Positions 8,193 through 17,523 of a stretch of 55,321 bases of DNA are shown one piece after another (within the stretch, counting starts at the first letter, position 1; the number at the start of each line of letters is the position of its first letter). Under the pieces are notes generated by a model that saw only the letters and a program-made list of their open reading frames with translations, was not told where the DNA came from and did no database searches. Both the position numbers and the translations under genes were made by a program. This DNA is from Lachnospiraceae bacterium UBA3386 (GTDB lineage Bacteria > Bacillota > Clostridia > Lachnospirales > Lachnospiraceae). The DNA is taken from NCBI GenBank assembly GCA_002358875.1, contig DEPS01000076.1, positions 2,486-57,806 on the forward strand, given 5' to 3'.

Positions 8193-8639
8193 GTGCTGAG
8201 CGTAAAACTGCAAATATTCATGATCCTGGCATTTCTGGCCGCCCTGCTTTTTCTGATTCAGCAGGTCAGGAACCGGAAGCTGGAGCTGCGGTATACCCTC
8301 TCCTGGCTGCTTCTTGACATTGTACTCCTGATCCTGGCCGTTTTTCCGTCGCTTCTTCTGGTCATGTCCTCCGCGATGGGAATTTACGCGCCTGTCAACA
8401 TGATCTTTTTCTGCGGATTTGCCTTCTCACTTTTTATCATTTATACCCTGACAGCTGCCATCTCGAAGATGGCCGAAGAGATCAAGCGTCTGGCACAGCG
8501 AATCGCTCTTTTGGAGAAGCAGGCTGAGGCTTCAGAGGCAAACCTGAGTAAAATACCGGATTCCTGCCCGGACAGTCCGGACCCGGAAAAGGCAGTTGAA
8601 TTGGAAAAGAGCACGTTCCCTGATGAGCAGGCCGATTAG
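8193..8639 (+). CDS. DUF2304 small membrane protein, GacJ-like
   Basis: 148 residues from a GTG with AGGAGG at good spacing. Three membrane segments are apparent (about residues 5-22, 35-58 and 64-88), followed by a predicted coiled coil (about 90-112, heptad-like KMAEEIKRLAQRIALLEKQ) and an acidic tail. Size, topology and position directly after a GT2 enzyme match DUF2304 proteins such as GacJ, which bind and activate the partner polyprenyl-phosphate sugar synthase. The tail after residue 112 is longer than in GacJ. Confidence 0.82.
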   Translation: MLSVKLQIFMILAFLAALLFLIQQVRNRKLELRYTLSWLLLDIVLLILAVFPSLLLVMSSAMGIYAPVNMIFFCGFAFSLFIIYTLTAAISKMAEEIKRLAQRIALLEKQAEASEANLSKIPDSCPDSPDPEKAVELEKSTFPDEQAD

Positions 8640-8720
8640 AAACGGAAGTGTCCGTATATCAGAAATGCCGGCTTGAAAAACCGCCGGAATAAGCGAGAGG
8701 ACATAAAGGAGCATCAAGGG

Positions 8721-8744
8721 CATGCCGCACCGGTGTGCGGCATG
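8721..8744 (+). repeat. Perfect hairpin before a GT2 gene, related to the two-hairpin element
   Basis: CATGCCGCAC and GTGCGGCATG form a perfect 10-bp stem around the loop CGGT. The following GGGAG is the ribosome binding site of the next gene. GCGGCATGGG also ends the element copy at 29 kb, so this is probably a shortened family member. The 117-base gap holds nothing else I recognise. Confidence 0.55.
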
Positions 8745-8755
8745 GGAGATGAAAA

Positions 8756-9568
8756 ATGAAAAAAAACGAACCTTCAGCCCGGGATCACACTTTCGCGATC
8801 TGTGCCTACGGGGAGAGCCCATGGCTCGAAGACTGCCTGCTTTCACTCAAAAGCCAGACAGTGAAAACAAACATAATTATGGCAACGTCGACCCCGAACG
8901 ATCATATCCGTGCCCTGGCCGGCAAGTATGACATTCCTTTGTTTGTGAACGGGGGGGAAGGCGGCATCACACAGGACTGGAATTTTGCCTATACGAGGGC
9001 AGAGACAAAATATGTGACGATCACTCATCAGGACGACCTGTATGAACCTGATTATGCAGAGAAGGCGCTTCGGATGCTGAGCCGGTCCCGGTGTCCCCTT
9101 ATTTTCTTTTCTGATTATTACGAGATCAGGGATGGCGAGGCGGTCCTTGAAAACCGTCTGCTGAACATCAAGCGTCTGATGCTTATGCCGATCCGGCTCC
9201 CTTTGGCGGAGCGTTCGCGGTGGGTCCGCAGAAGGATCCTGTCTTTTGGGTCTGCGATCTGCTGCCCGTCTGTCACATTTGCAAAGGAGAATCTGCCATA
9301 CGCCGTCTTCCGGCACGGTTTCCGCGCCTGTGAAGACTGGGAGGCATGGGAGATGATCTCAAAGCGCAAAGGTGAATTCCTTTACTGCCCGGAACCCCTT
9401 ATGGGACACCGCATTCATGAGGACTCCGAGACGTCCTCCACTATAATAGATAACCGGCGCAGCGAAGAAGAATACAGGATGTTCCGGAAATTCTGGCCGG
9501 CCCCTGTCGCCCGTCTTTTGGGCGGACAGTACAGGAAGGCGCAGGATTCAAACAGGCTCGGCGGATGA
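8756..9568 (+). CDS. GT2 family glycosyltransferase
   Basis: 270 residues. GT-A fold: FAICAYGESPWLEDC at the nucleotide-binding start, then THQDDLYEPDY, where the acidic pair replaces the DxD, and ACEDWEAW further on, positioned like the catalytic ED in GT2 enzymes. The C-terminal HRIHEDSET is a common ending of capsular GT2 proteins. No membrane segments; it should act at the cytoplasmic face on a lipid-linked acceptor. It is followed after four bases by a flippase gene. Donor and acceptor cannot be read from the sequence. Confidence 0.82.
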   Translation: MKKNEPSARDHTFAICAYGESPWLEDCLLSLKSQTVKTNIIMATSTPNDHIRALAGKYDIPLFVNGGEGGITQDWNFAYTRAETKYVTITHQDDLYEPDYAEKALRMLSRSRCPLIFFSDYYEIRDGEAVLENRLLNIKRLMLMPIRLPLAERSRWVRRRILSFGSAICCPSVTFAKENLPYAVFRHGFRACEDWEAWEMISKRKGEFLYCPEPLMGHRIHEDSETSSTIIDNRRSEEEYRMFRKFWPAPVARLLGGQYRKAQDSNRLGG

Positions 9569-9572
9569 GCAG

Positions 9573-11084
9573 ATGAATAAACTCGCAAAAAACTACCTCT
9601 ATACAGGCGGCTATCAGATCTTAAATATTCTGATCATGCTGGTCACGACGCCCTACCTGACCCGGGTCCTGGGAAGCGGGAGCCTTGGGATCGACAGCTT
9701 TGTCCTGTCGGTCGTGCAGATCTGCGAGGTGATGGGTTCCCTGGGAACAACGATCTACGGAAACCGTGAGATCGCATATGTACGCGGAGATAAAAGAAAG
9801 CTTTCGAAGGTCTTTTATGAGCTGTTTTTCCTTCGCATCCTGCTATGCGCCTCAGTCTGTGTGATCTACCTTGCGATCGCGTTTTTGTCACGCTACCGGG
9901 TCGTGTTCCTGATTCAGCTGATCACCCTGGTCAGCTATTTTCTGGATGTCTCCTGGCTCTACATAGGCCTTGAGGATGTAAAGCCGGTCACGATCTGCAG
10001 TGCGCTTGCCAGGATCGGGGCGGTCGGGATGATCCTTTTCTTTGTGAAGGGGCCTCAGGATCTGCCCCTGTATGTTGCAATTTCCTCGGTAAGCCAGGCG
10101 CTCATTACGACGCTCCTGCTTGCCGGCTGCATCGGGCGGATCGAGAGGGTCAGCCTGTTTCAAAGAAGAACCGTGCGAAAATACGGTATGGGATCAGCCG
10201 GCGCTCTTTCGGGAGAGGCAGCCAGGGACGGTGGACTAACTGTTTCCGGGCTTGATCTGCGCCGCCACCTCAGACCGGTCGCCGCTCTTTTTCTGCCGCA
10301 GGCGGCCTCTTCGCTGTATGTGATATTCGACAAGACCATGCTCGGGCTTTTAGCCTCGGATGTCTCCCGGACTTCGATTTACGATAAGGCGGAGATGATC
10401 GTAAAAGCTCCCGTTGTGCTGGCTGCGGCCATGACATCTGTGCTCATGCCGCGCATCGCGAACTGCCACGCCCGGGGCAGAAAAGACGAGATCCGGAATC
10501 TGGTATGCCGTGCCCTGGATCTGATGCTGTTACTGTTTATACCCGTAAGCACCGGTATGGCTGTGGTTGCCCGGATATTCATACCTTTTTACCTTGGAAC
10601 GGGATACACGGACAGTGTGCGTGTTGTGTGGATCCTGTCTCCCGTGATCCTGGCGATCGCGCTGAGCAACGTGAGCGGCGCCCAGTTTCTGATCGGCTGC
10701 AATAAGACGAGGAGTCTTGCTGTCTCTTATTGTGCCAGCGCATTATTTAATATTGTGGGCAATTGCCTGCTCATCCCCTGGCTGGACGAAGCAGGAGCCT
10801 CTGTCACGACTCTCCTTGCCGAATGGATGGTAGTAGCAATTCAGTTTTATACAATGAGAAAGCTCCTGGGAAGACTCGGAATCTTTGAGATCGCAGTTAA
10901 AAAAGTCGCCGCTGCCGCTGTTATGTGCGCGGTCATTATTCCTCTCGGGCATTTCGGTTCTTCTGTCATGGTCATGCTTATGCAGATAGCGGCCGGCGCG
11001 GCTGTCTATTTCCTGTTTTTGGCGGTTATGCGGGACACAGGCTTTTTGTTTGTCCTGAGGATGCTTCGTGGAATGAGGCGGTAG
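9573..11084 (+). CDS. Wzx-type oligosaccharide flippase (first of three)
   Basis: 503 residues, about 12-14 membrane segments, MATE/MOP superfamily. The N-terminus (NYLYTGGYQILNILIMLVTT, then PYLTRVLGS) is typical of polysaccharide flippases, and ISGAQ-like NVSGAQFLIGCN and the GNCLLIPW motif in the second half agree. It should move undecaprenyl-pyrophosphate-linked repeat units across the membrane. An unusual cytoplasmic loop of about 35 residues (near residue 200: GSAGALSGEAARDGG) separates the two halves. It lies within a run of GT2 genes of the rhamnose block, so this block probably has its own Wzx. Only four bases separate it from the preceding GT2 gene. Confidence 0.87.
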   Translation: MNKLAKNYLYTGGYQILNILIMLVTTPYLTRVLGSGSLGIDSFVLSVVQICEVMGSLGTTIYGNREIAYVRGDKRKLSKVFYELFFLRILLCASVCVIYLAIAFLSRYRVVFLIQLITLVSYFLDVSWLYIGLEDVKPVTICSALARIGAVGMILFFVKGPQDLPLYVAISSVSQALITTLLLAGCIGRIERVSLFQRRTVRKYGMGSAGALSGEAARDGGLTVSGLDLRRHLRPVAALFLPQAASSLYVIFDKTMLGLLASDVSRTSIYDKAEMIVKAPVVLAAAMTSVLMPRIANCHARGRKDEIRNLVCRALDLMLLLFIPVSTGMAVVARIFIPFYLGTGYTDSVRVVWILSPVILAIALSNVSGAQFLIGCNKTRSLAVSYCASALFNIVGNCLLIPWLDEAGASVTTLLAEWMVVAIQFYTMRKLLGRLGIFEIAVKKVAAAAVMCAVIIPLGHFGSSVMVMLMQIAAGAAVYFLFLAVMRDTGFLFVLRMLRGMRR

Positions 11085-11115
11085 ATCTTTGCCGCACGGC
11101 TGCAGGAGGCAGTCT

Positions 11116-12153
11116 ATGTTGAAAAAAAGGCAGAAAGCCCCTGAGACAGAAGAGTACATTTTTAAAAAGGCTTCTGTGATCATTCCCGTGTACAACGGCG
11201 AAAAGTTCCTGCGGCACTGTGTCGGTGAAGTTTTTTCCCAGACCTACCGCAATATCGAGCTGATCGCCATTGACGACGGATCTTCGGACGGGTCTGCGGC
11301 ACTCCTTCAAAAACTTGCGGAGGAAAGTCCTGCCCATGTTGATCTGCGGGTTTTTTCACAGGAAAATGCCGGCATCTGCACGACAAGAAACCGGGGGCTG
11401 GATCTTGCATCGGGCCAATATATCTTTTTTATGGATCAGGATGACCATATCAGGAAGGACTATATTGCGACAATGGTTTCCGCTTTAGAGCGGGAGAGAG
11501 CAGATATGGTGATCGGAGGCTATGCCCTCATCGATGAGAAGGGGCGGGTCCTCGAAAGATGGAAGCTCAGAAGCGGCCTGCCGTGGAACAAATACCGCAT
11601 TACCGCTCCCTGGGGAAGAGTCTTTCGCGGGGAAGTGATTCGAGACAACAATGTCCGTTTCACGCAGACGAAGATCAGTGAAGATTTTTACTTTAATCTC
11701 GTCTGCATGAGTTATTGCCGGAAGATTTCCGTTACGCCCTATATCGGATATGCCTGGACTTACCGGGCCGCTTCCGAATCCCATCAGGGGATGCGCCGGC
11801 AGGAGGAGGACAGAAATCCGCTGCCTATGCTGACGCAGCTCCTTCAGGATATAAAACAGCCCAATATCCTGGAAAAGGAGCTCCTGGAATACATGATTAT
11901 TAAACACCTCATATGGTATCTCCTGTACACGGCAAAGGGGACTCCGGCAGAGATTCTGGCAAAAACCCACGCCGCCTGCTTTGCCTGGCTCCGGGAGCAT
12001 TTCCCTGATTATGAAAAAAACCGGGCTCTGAGAGCCGGCGGTCCCCGAGGTGAGTCTGTAAAAGTCCGGACGATCGTCCGTGTGTCTGTTCTTATGCAGA
12101 AAGCGGATGTTTTCCTTCCGCTCCTTCAGATTTTCGCACATAGTCCGAAATGA
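11116..12153 (+). CDS. GT2 family glycosyltransferase
   Basis: 345 residues from the ATG six bases after a perfect AGGAGG; an in-frame TTG at 11089 lies before that site and is unlikely. GT-A core: SVIIPVYNGEKFL, IDDGSSDGS, then FMDQDDHIRKDYI as the DxD region and KISEDFYFN further on, typical of EpsJ/CapH-like capsular GT2 enzymes that add hexose or galactose residues. The roughly 130 residues after the core are helical with no clear membrane segment. It follows the flippase by about 30 bases in the same operon. Specificity is unknown. Confidence 0.84.
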   Translation: MLKKRQKAPETEEYIFKKASVIIPVYNGEKFLRHCVGEVFSQTYRNIELIAIDDGSSDGSAALLQKLAEESPAHVDLRVFSQENAGICTTRNRGLDLASGQYIFFMDQDDHIRKDYIATMVSALERERADMVIGGYALIDEKGRVLERWKLRSGLPWNKYRITAPWGRVFRGEVIRDNNVRFTQTKISEDFYFNLVCMSYCRKISVTPYIGYAWTYRAASESHQGMRRQEEDRNPLPMLTQLLQDIKQPNILEKELLEYMIIKHLIWYLLYTAKGTPAEILAKTHAACFAWLREHFPDYEKNRALRAGGPRGESVKVRTIVRVSVLMQKADVFLPLLQIFAHSPK

Positions 12154-12236
12154 CAAAAAACGTTTAACTGCCCTCAGGTATTCACAGAGTTTTTAAAGAT
12201 TTCAGAAAAGATTTACAAAACAGGAGACGACAAAAG

Positions 12237-13127
12237 ATGGTAAATGTCCTGATCTCCACGTATAATGGTGAAAAATATATCCGCGAGCAGATCGATAGCA
12301 TTCTTGCCCAGTCTTATCCGGATATCCGGATCTATGTCCGGGACGACGGCTCCACGGACGGCACGATCAAGATCCTCTGGGAATACAGTGAAAAGGGGTT
12401 AATCCGTCTCTCACGCGGCAAAAATGCGGGCTACGGCCGAAGCTTCGGTCGGCTCTTAAAGGCCGCGAAGGAGGGAGATTACTGGGCTTTTTGTGACCAG
12501 GATGATATATGGCTCCCCGACAAGGTCAAATGGGCCGTGGAATGGTTGGAAAAGCAGCCGGCAGACGTCCCAGCGCTTTTCGGGAGCGCCTATGAGCTCA
12601 CGGACGAGTCAATGGAGACCGTGACGGGAAAGGCCATGCCTCCTGCCTACAAAGTCGATTTCAGAAGAGCGCTCACAGAATGTGTCTATATGGGATTTGC
12701 CATGACCATCAACCGGCCTCTGCGCGACCTCATGCTCAAAGCGGACATGGAGGAAGTTACTTCCCATGACTGGTGGGCCTGGATCCTGGCGGAACGGTTC
12801 GGCGTTCACTGTTTTGACGGGCGGATCGCCGCCAGACACAGAAGACTTGACACCAGTGTTTCAGGCATGAGCATGAAGAACCGTTTTAAATGGCTGGCTC
12901 ATACTATCAGAACGGGGGACACCGGCATCACCTCCTGCGCCAGAGCTTACACAAAGACATTCGGAAACGAAATGAATGACAAGGAGGCGGAATATGCCCG
13001 CTGGTTCGCCCGGCAGGGGTTCCGCCCTGACTACGCCCTCAAAAAGGCCCTTTATCCGGGCCGCTGGCGGCCTGAGCTCAGCTCGGAGATCGTCCTGCGC
13101 ATGCTGATGCTCCTGGGACGGGTATAA
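12237..13127 (+). CDS. GT2 glycosyltransferase, rhamnosyltransferase-like
   Basis: 296 residues. It begins VNVLISTYNGEKYIREQID and contains RDDGSTDGT and FCDQDDIWLPDKVKW, the pattern shared by alpha-1,3-rhamnosyltransferase-like GT2 proteins (RgpB/WbbL-like). Later SHDWWAW corresponds to the acceptor-side ED/HDW motif. With rmlB and rmlD upstream, a rhamnosyl donor is the natural guess, but it is an inference. A paralogue of the same subfamily lies at 44.8 kb. A GGAG site precedes the ATG. The large membrane-protein gene follows after 19 bases. Confidence 0.84.
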   Translation: MVNVLISTYNGEKYIREQIDSILAQSYPDIRIYVRDDGSTDGTIKILWEYSEKGLIRLSRGKNAGYGRSFGRLLKAAKEGDYWAFCDQDDIWLPDKVKWAVEWLEKQPADVPALFGSAYELTDESMETVTGKAMPPAYKVDFRRALTECVYMGFAMTINRPLRDLMLKADMEEVTSHDWWAWILAERFGVHCFDGRIAARHRRLDTSVSGMSMKNRFKWLAHTIRTGDTGITSCARAYTKTFGNEMNDKEAEYARWFARQGFRPDYALKKALYPGRWRPELSSEIVLRMLMLLGRV

Positions 13128-13146
13128 ATAAAGGAAAGGACGATCC

Positions 13147-16100
13147 ATGAATCTGAGAGATAAGGCAGAGCAGGTGCTTCGCATCTCTTCCGGAGTTTTT
13201 TCGGATATAGGGGACGAGCTTAAGAGAAGACCCATGGAACCCTATCTTCGGGTCTATCTTGTATGCTGCGTCATTTTATTCTGGACGGTCCTGTCCTGCT
13301 CCCATAAGGCGTTTTATTACGAAACGGATACGCCGGCACAGCTGTCCTTTTACAGGATGGAATCCGGCGAGCTCATTACCCAGGACCTGCCCGCGGGGAA
13401 AAAGACGCTGAAGGATCTGCATATCTGCTTTGGGACTTTCGGAAAGAGCAATGAGGGAGAACTTGCCGTCTGTCTTTATAAAAATGACAAACTTGTCCGG
13501 GAATGGCGCATGGATGCAGGGGAGGTTCAGGACAGCAGTTATCAGACATTTACTCTGGGGCGCCCGGTCAGGATCTCAGACGATGACGCCGTCAGGTTCA
13601 CTGTGCAGCATAACTACACAGGACTAACCATGGAGGAAAACGGACTTGCCGTTCTGACTTCTCCCGGGAATTCATTTACCACTGCTCGTGAATCCGGTAA
13701 AACCGGGACCATAGAAAACAGCGCAGTGAGTTACTTCATGACGCTCGAAGATACCGCCATGCGAGCGGGTGTGCTGTATCCGTTTCTCTTTTTCCTGATC
13801 CTTCTATTTGCCGCAGCGACACTCCTTATTGATCTTAGAAGAGCCGGGATCCGACGGATACTGGTCGGCACGCTTGTGCTGATACTCATTACAGAGGTGG
13901 TATCGACAGATCTTATGCAGCAGATCGTTCGGGAAATCCCTGTCAAGTCCTTTGCGAGGGACAGCACCAGGGCCTCCATCCATCCCGGGGAGACCTGGGA
14001 GGAGACCTTTACGGCTTCGAAAGGTAATTTTTCGACTCTTGAGTTTTCAATCAGCGACACGGAAGGGCGCTCGCACCGCATGCACATCCAGCTTACCGGG
14101 ATCGGGGCCGTTGCTGATTCCGAAGAGAATGATGATGCCGGGAGCCATGGACGGATAGATGACCGGATCTATTATGACAGTGACGTTCCGGGAAGCAGCA
14201 TAATCTCGGGCGGGCCTGCCGGCAAGATCATCCGGATCGACGCAGAGGATATCACTTCAGACAAAGTATTCCCTGCGGGATCCTACCGCATCAGCATTAC
14301 AAATCTCGATGCGGAAAAGACCATCAAGCTGAGCGTTATTGAGGAGACTCTGGAAGGGGAGACGGCACAGACTGATTTTGAGGAAGGGCAGAACGAGGGC
14401 TCTGAAGGTTCTGATAAGGATTCCGGTGAAAATAATGACCTGGATGAAGATGAGGAATCGGACAGCGAGTCGTCCGAAAGTACTTCGGTTTATTCGGAAT
14501 TTGCCTATATGGAATCCAACGTTTATGCGACTGCTTCTTCCGTCACAAATGCGGATTCGGAAGAAGGGACTTCACCCGTCGTCATCCAGAAGCTGAACTA
14601 TGCCCTCCTTCGCAGATCGGATCTTGGGTACAGGATTGCTCTCAGGGTCATTCTCCTTCTGGTTCTGTATGTGCTTTTGATTGGGGGGATGCTCTGCAGG
14701 AAAAAGATCACGACGGCACGTTTTTTTGTTATTTCCGCGACTGCGCTTGGAATCATATATCTGGTCCTGATGCTTCCGTGGAGCGCACCGGACGTCCGGT
14801 CACATTTTCTGGCGGCAAATCGTTTTTCCAATCTGCTGTCAGGAAAGAGTGAGTCCGGGGAGTGGACAGCCAGTGCACAGGAGGCGGCCTATCTTCCCGA
14901 TTCCTGGAGGACGGAAAAGGGAGGACCCTATTATCTGCCAAAAATGCAGGATTACGCTTTTGCTTATGAATTTGACAAAGCTTCTGCGGATATCCTTCTG
15001 AAAACGGAGGCGGAAAAAATACAGAACACGGACACGAGCTCGGACTCGTCTACTGCAGCTGAATCTGAGCAGTACGGGACGGAAAATAAGGAAGCAGGAC
15101 AGAAGAGCGGAACCGTACAGATGTTTGCGGATGAGAAAATGAAGTTTTATTCTGCGCTCAACTATCTGCCGCAGATCCTGGGTCTGACAGCCGGGAGAGC
15201 GCTTGGACTTGGACCATCAGGTACCTTTTCTCTGGCAAGACTGTTTATGCTTGCGGTCTATATTGCGGCCTGCCTGCACGCGATCCGGATAACTCCGGTC
15301 GGAAAATCTGTTTTTGCCGCAGTCGCCCTGCTCCCTGCACCGCTTTCTCTGGCGGGTTCATTTTCCTATGACGCCATGCTGATGGTCTGTGCCCTCTGCT
15401 TCATGGCCGCAGTATTTCGCGCATGCAAAGAGCCCCCGCGGATTTCTTCAATTCTGGAGTGCGCTTTCTGGGCGGCCCTGACAGGAGCAGTCAAAGGAGG
15501 AGGCCATCTTATACTCCTTCCCCTGACACTTATGATCATTGCCCACGCTTCCTTTGTGAAACGGAAGCTGCCGGAAGCGGAGACCCCCTTTCAGGCGGCT
15601 GACAGTGCGTATTCCGTAACGGATACAGGATCTGAAAATAAAAAATCATTCATGGACATGCTGGTCCTGATTCTTCCGATTCTGTGTGCCGGAATCGCGT
15701 CGGTCCTGATCTTCAATGTCCTAAGACCAGCGGACGGACTGTTTCAGTTCGGGACAGCAGGTAGTGGAAAGCTGACATTTTCCTTTGCATTTTTGCATCC
15801 TGTGAAGTTTTTCGACATGATGATGGCAGCTTATCTGGCAGAGGCGGATATCATGATAACCCGTATGGGCGGCATGATGCTGATCGACGAGAGCGGAGAG
15901 GCATTGCCCGGGATCGTCGGTGTCGGACTCCTGATCGTCTCCGCTGTTTTTCCCCTGTATGAGAGGGACAGACTGCGTCTTACAAAAAAAGACAGGGCGA
16001 TCATGCTCGCGGTGATCCTGATCGAGGTGGTTACCACCCCTATGATGCTGCTCAGCTGGACAGATATAAATGCGAGAGCAATTGCCGGCATACATGGAAG

Positions 16101-16275
16101 ATATTTCCTTCCGGTGCTGCCTCTGCTTTTGCTTATTGCTACTAAATACGGACTGCATGATCACAGACGTCCCGATGCCGGAGTCCGGGCAATAGGGAAA
16201 AAATGTATTAAATGGTTCTGTCTGCTGTCCTGTCTGGGCGTCTACTTTATGCTCAGGCATTGTCTGTCGAGATAA
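13147..16275 (+). CDS. Large DUF2142-like membrane protein with acidic extracytoplasmic domain
   Basis: 1042 residues. TM1 lies near 35-51, then an extracytoplasmic beta-rich domain (55-200), two TMs (205-229, 236-253), a second large outside domain (about 255-490), then at least eight TMs. DUF2142 features in the C-terminal half are APDVRSHFLA, YLPQILGLTAGRALGLG, GSFSYDAMLM and GRYFLPVLPLLLL. Residues about 413-447 are an extreme Glu/Asp/Ser/Gly tract, and 645-680 is a second Ser/Thr/Glu-rich linker. DUF2142 proteins resemble GT-C enzymes, which take polyprenyl-phosphate sugars outside the cell; the GacI-like and GT2-GtrA genes nearby would supply such donors. Function is inferred. Confidence 0.72.
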   Translation: MNLRDKAEQVLRISSGVFSDIGDELKRRPMEPYLRVYLVCCVILFWTVLSCSHKAFYYETDTPAQLSFYRMESGELITQDLPAGKKTLKDLHICFGTFGKSNEGELAVCLYKNDKLVREWRMDAGEVQDSSYQTFTLGRPVRISDDDAVRFTVQHNYTGLTMEENGLAVLTSPGNSFTTARESGKTGTIENSAVSYFMTLEDTAMRAGVLYPFLFFLILLFAAATLLIDLRRAGIRRILVGTLVLILITEVVSTDLMQQIVREIPVKSFARDSTRASIHPGETWEETFTASKGNFSTLEFSISDTEGRSHRMHIQLTGIGAVADSEENDDAGSHGRIDDRIYYDSDVPGSSIISGGPAGKIIRIDAEDITSDKVFPAGSYRISITNLDAEKTIKLSVIEETLEGETAQTDFEEGQNEGSEGSDKDSGENNDLDEDEESDSESSESTSVYSEFAYMESNVYATASSVTNADSEEGTSPVVIQKLNYALLRRSDLGYRIALRVILLLVLYVLLIGGMLCRKKITTARFFVISATALGIIYLVLMLPWSAPDVRSHFLAANRFSNLLSGKSESGEWTASAQEAAYLPDSWRTEKGGPYYLPKMQDYAFAYEFDKASADILLKTEAEKIQNTDTSSDSSTAAESEQYGTENKEAGQKSGTVQMFADEKMKFYSALNYLPQILGLTAGRALGLGPSGTFSLARLFMLAVYIAACLHAIRITPVGKSVFAAVALLPAPLSLAGSFSYDAMLMVCALCFMAAVFRACKEPPRISSILECAFWAALTGAVKGGGHLILLPLTLMIIAHASFVKRKLPEAETPFQAADSAYSVTDTGSENKKSFMDMLVLILPILCAGIASVLIFNVLRPADGLFQFGTAGSGKLTFSFAFLHPVKFFDMMMAAYLAEADIMITRMGGMMLIDESGEALPGIVGVGLLIVSAVFPLYERDRLRLTKKDRAIMLAVILIEVVTTPMMLLSWTDINARAIAGIHGRYFLPVLPLLLLIATKYGLHDHRRPDAGVRAIGKKCIKWFCLLSCLGVYFMLRHCLSR

Positions 16276-16332
16276 ATTTCTGACATGGGATATTTTTTAA
16301 GGTCATAATTGTAAAAAAAGAGCAGGAAAGAA

Positions 16333-17448
16333 ATGGCTGAAAACAGTGTGGAAAAAATAAGCGTCCGGATCCCGGTGATCATTCCTGCCTATGAGCCGGA
16401 CGAACGGCTTTTGCAGCTTCTGGACAGCTTTGCGGCGCAGGGAATTTCGGATGTAATACTGATTGACGACGGAAGCGGGGAAGCCTACAGGGAGATCTTT
16501 GCAAAAGCAAAAGAGAAAATTTCTCTTTTTTGCGGGACTTTGCTCCGGCATGAGGTGAACAGGGGAAAGGGACGGGCTTTAAAAACGGCTTTTGCATATG
16601 TTCTTGATCATTATCCTGACGCCATTGGAGCTGTCACGGCGGATTCGGACGGGCAGCATACAGTAGAGTGTATCCGGGCTGTCATGAAAAAGCTTTATGA
16701 AGAGCCTGCGGCTCTCGTTCTGGGCGTCCGTGCTTTTGACGGGGAGGAGGTTCCCTGGAAGAGCGCTTTTGGAAACGGGCTTACCAGAAAGGTACTTGGA
16801 TACGTGGCCGGAGTCCATGTGAGCGATACACAGACAGGCCTGCGGGGCATTCCCAGGGGGTTTATGAAGGAGCTTTTGGATGTTCCCGGCGAGCGCTTTG
16901 AGTTCGAGACTCAGATGCTTCTGGCAGCAGCCGGAAAATATAAGATCCTGGAAGTTCCGATCCGGACGATCTACGATTCCAAGGAAAATCACCAGACCCA
17001 TTTTAATCCTCTGAAGGATTCTGTCAGGATCTACCGGATCCTGGGAGCCAGGTTTTTTAAATATATAGCCGCGTCGCTTTCCTCCAGTATTATCGACCTT
17101 GTCCTCTTTACACTGTTCTGTTATATCCTGAAGGGGAACATGCAGAAACTGCCGGGGGTGCTTGGCGGGATCCCTTATGTTGCGGCGGCGACAGTCCTGG
17201 CCCGTATTCTGTCTGCGACCTACAATTTTCTGGTAAATTACAGAGTTGTTTTCCGCAGCGATGAGAAAATGGGCAGGTCTGCTGTCCGTTATGTTCTGCT
17301 TGCGGTTATCCAGATGTGTCTGAGCGCAGTTCTTGTGACAGGGGCTGTTTATCTTCTTAAGGCAGTACCGGAAGTGGTTATCAAGGCTGTCATCGACACA
17401 ATACTTTTCCTGATCAGTTACTATGTACAGAGAAAGTATGTATTCTGA
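16333..17448 (+). CDS. GT2-GtrA fusion: polyprenyl-phosphate sugar synthase with flippase-like domain
   Basis: 371 residues. Residues 1-230 are a GT2 domain like bactoprenol glucosyltransferases: VIIPAYEPDERL, LIDDGSG, NRGKGRALKTAF, ADSDGQH and DTQTGLRGIP. Residues about 237-371 are a GtrA domain with four membrane segments (FFKYIAASLSSSIIDLVLF, then ATYNFLVNYRVVF, a GtrA signature). In O-antigen glucosylation GtrB makes undecaprenyl-phosphate-glucose and GtrA is thought to flip it; here both are on one chain, a known arrangement in Gram-positives. The GT-C-like membrane proteins before and after it could be the acceptor-side transferases. Confidence 0.9.
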   Translation: MAENSVEKISVRIPVIIPAYEPDERLLQLLDSFAAQGISDVILIDDGSGEAYREIFAKAKEKISLFCGTLLRHEVNRGKGRALKTAFAYVLDHYPDAIGAVTADSDGQHTVECIRAVMKKLYEEPAALVLGVRAFDGEEVPWKSAFGNGLTRKVLGYVAGVHVSDTQTGLRGIPRGFMKELLDVPGERFEFETQMLLAAAGKYKILEVPIRTIYDSKENHQTHFNPLKDSVRIYRILGARFFKYIAASLSSSIIDLVLFTLFCYILKGNMQKLPGVLGGIPYVAAATVLARILSATYNFLVNYRVVFRSDEKMGRSAVRYVLLAVIQMCLSAVLVTGAVYLLKAVPEVVIKAVIDTILFLISYYVQRKYVF

Positions 17449-17523
17449 GACCAAGATGGCCAGGCGCCTTTTCTGCCTGTGCGCTGCAAAGGGAAAATAA
17501 CAGAAAAACAGGGGGAATAGGCT

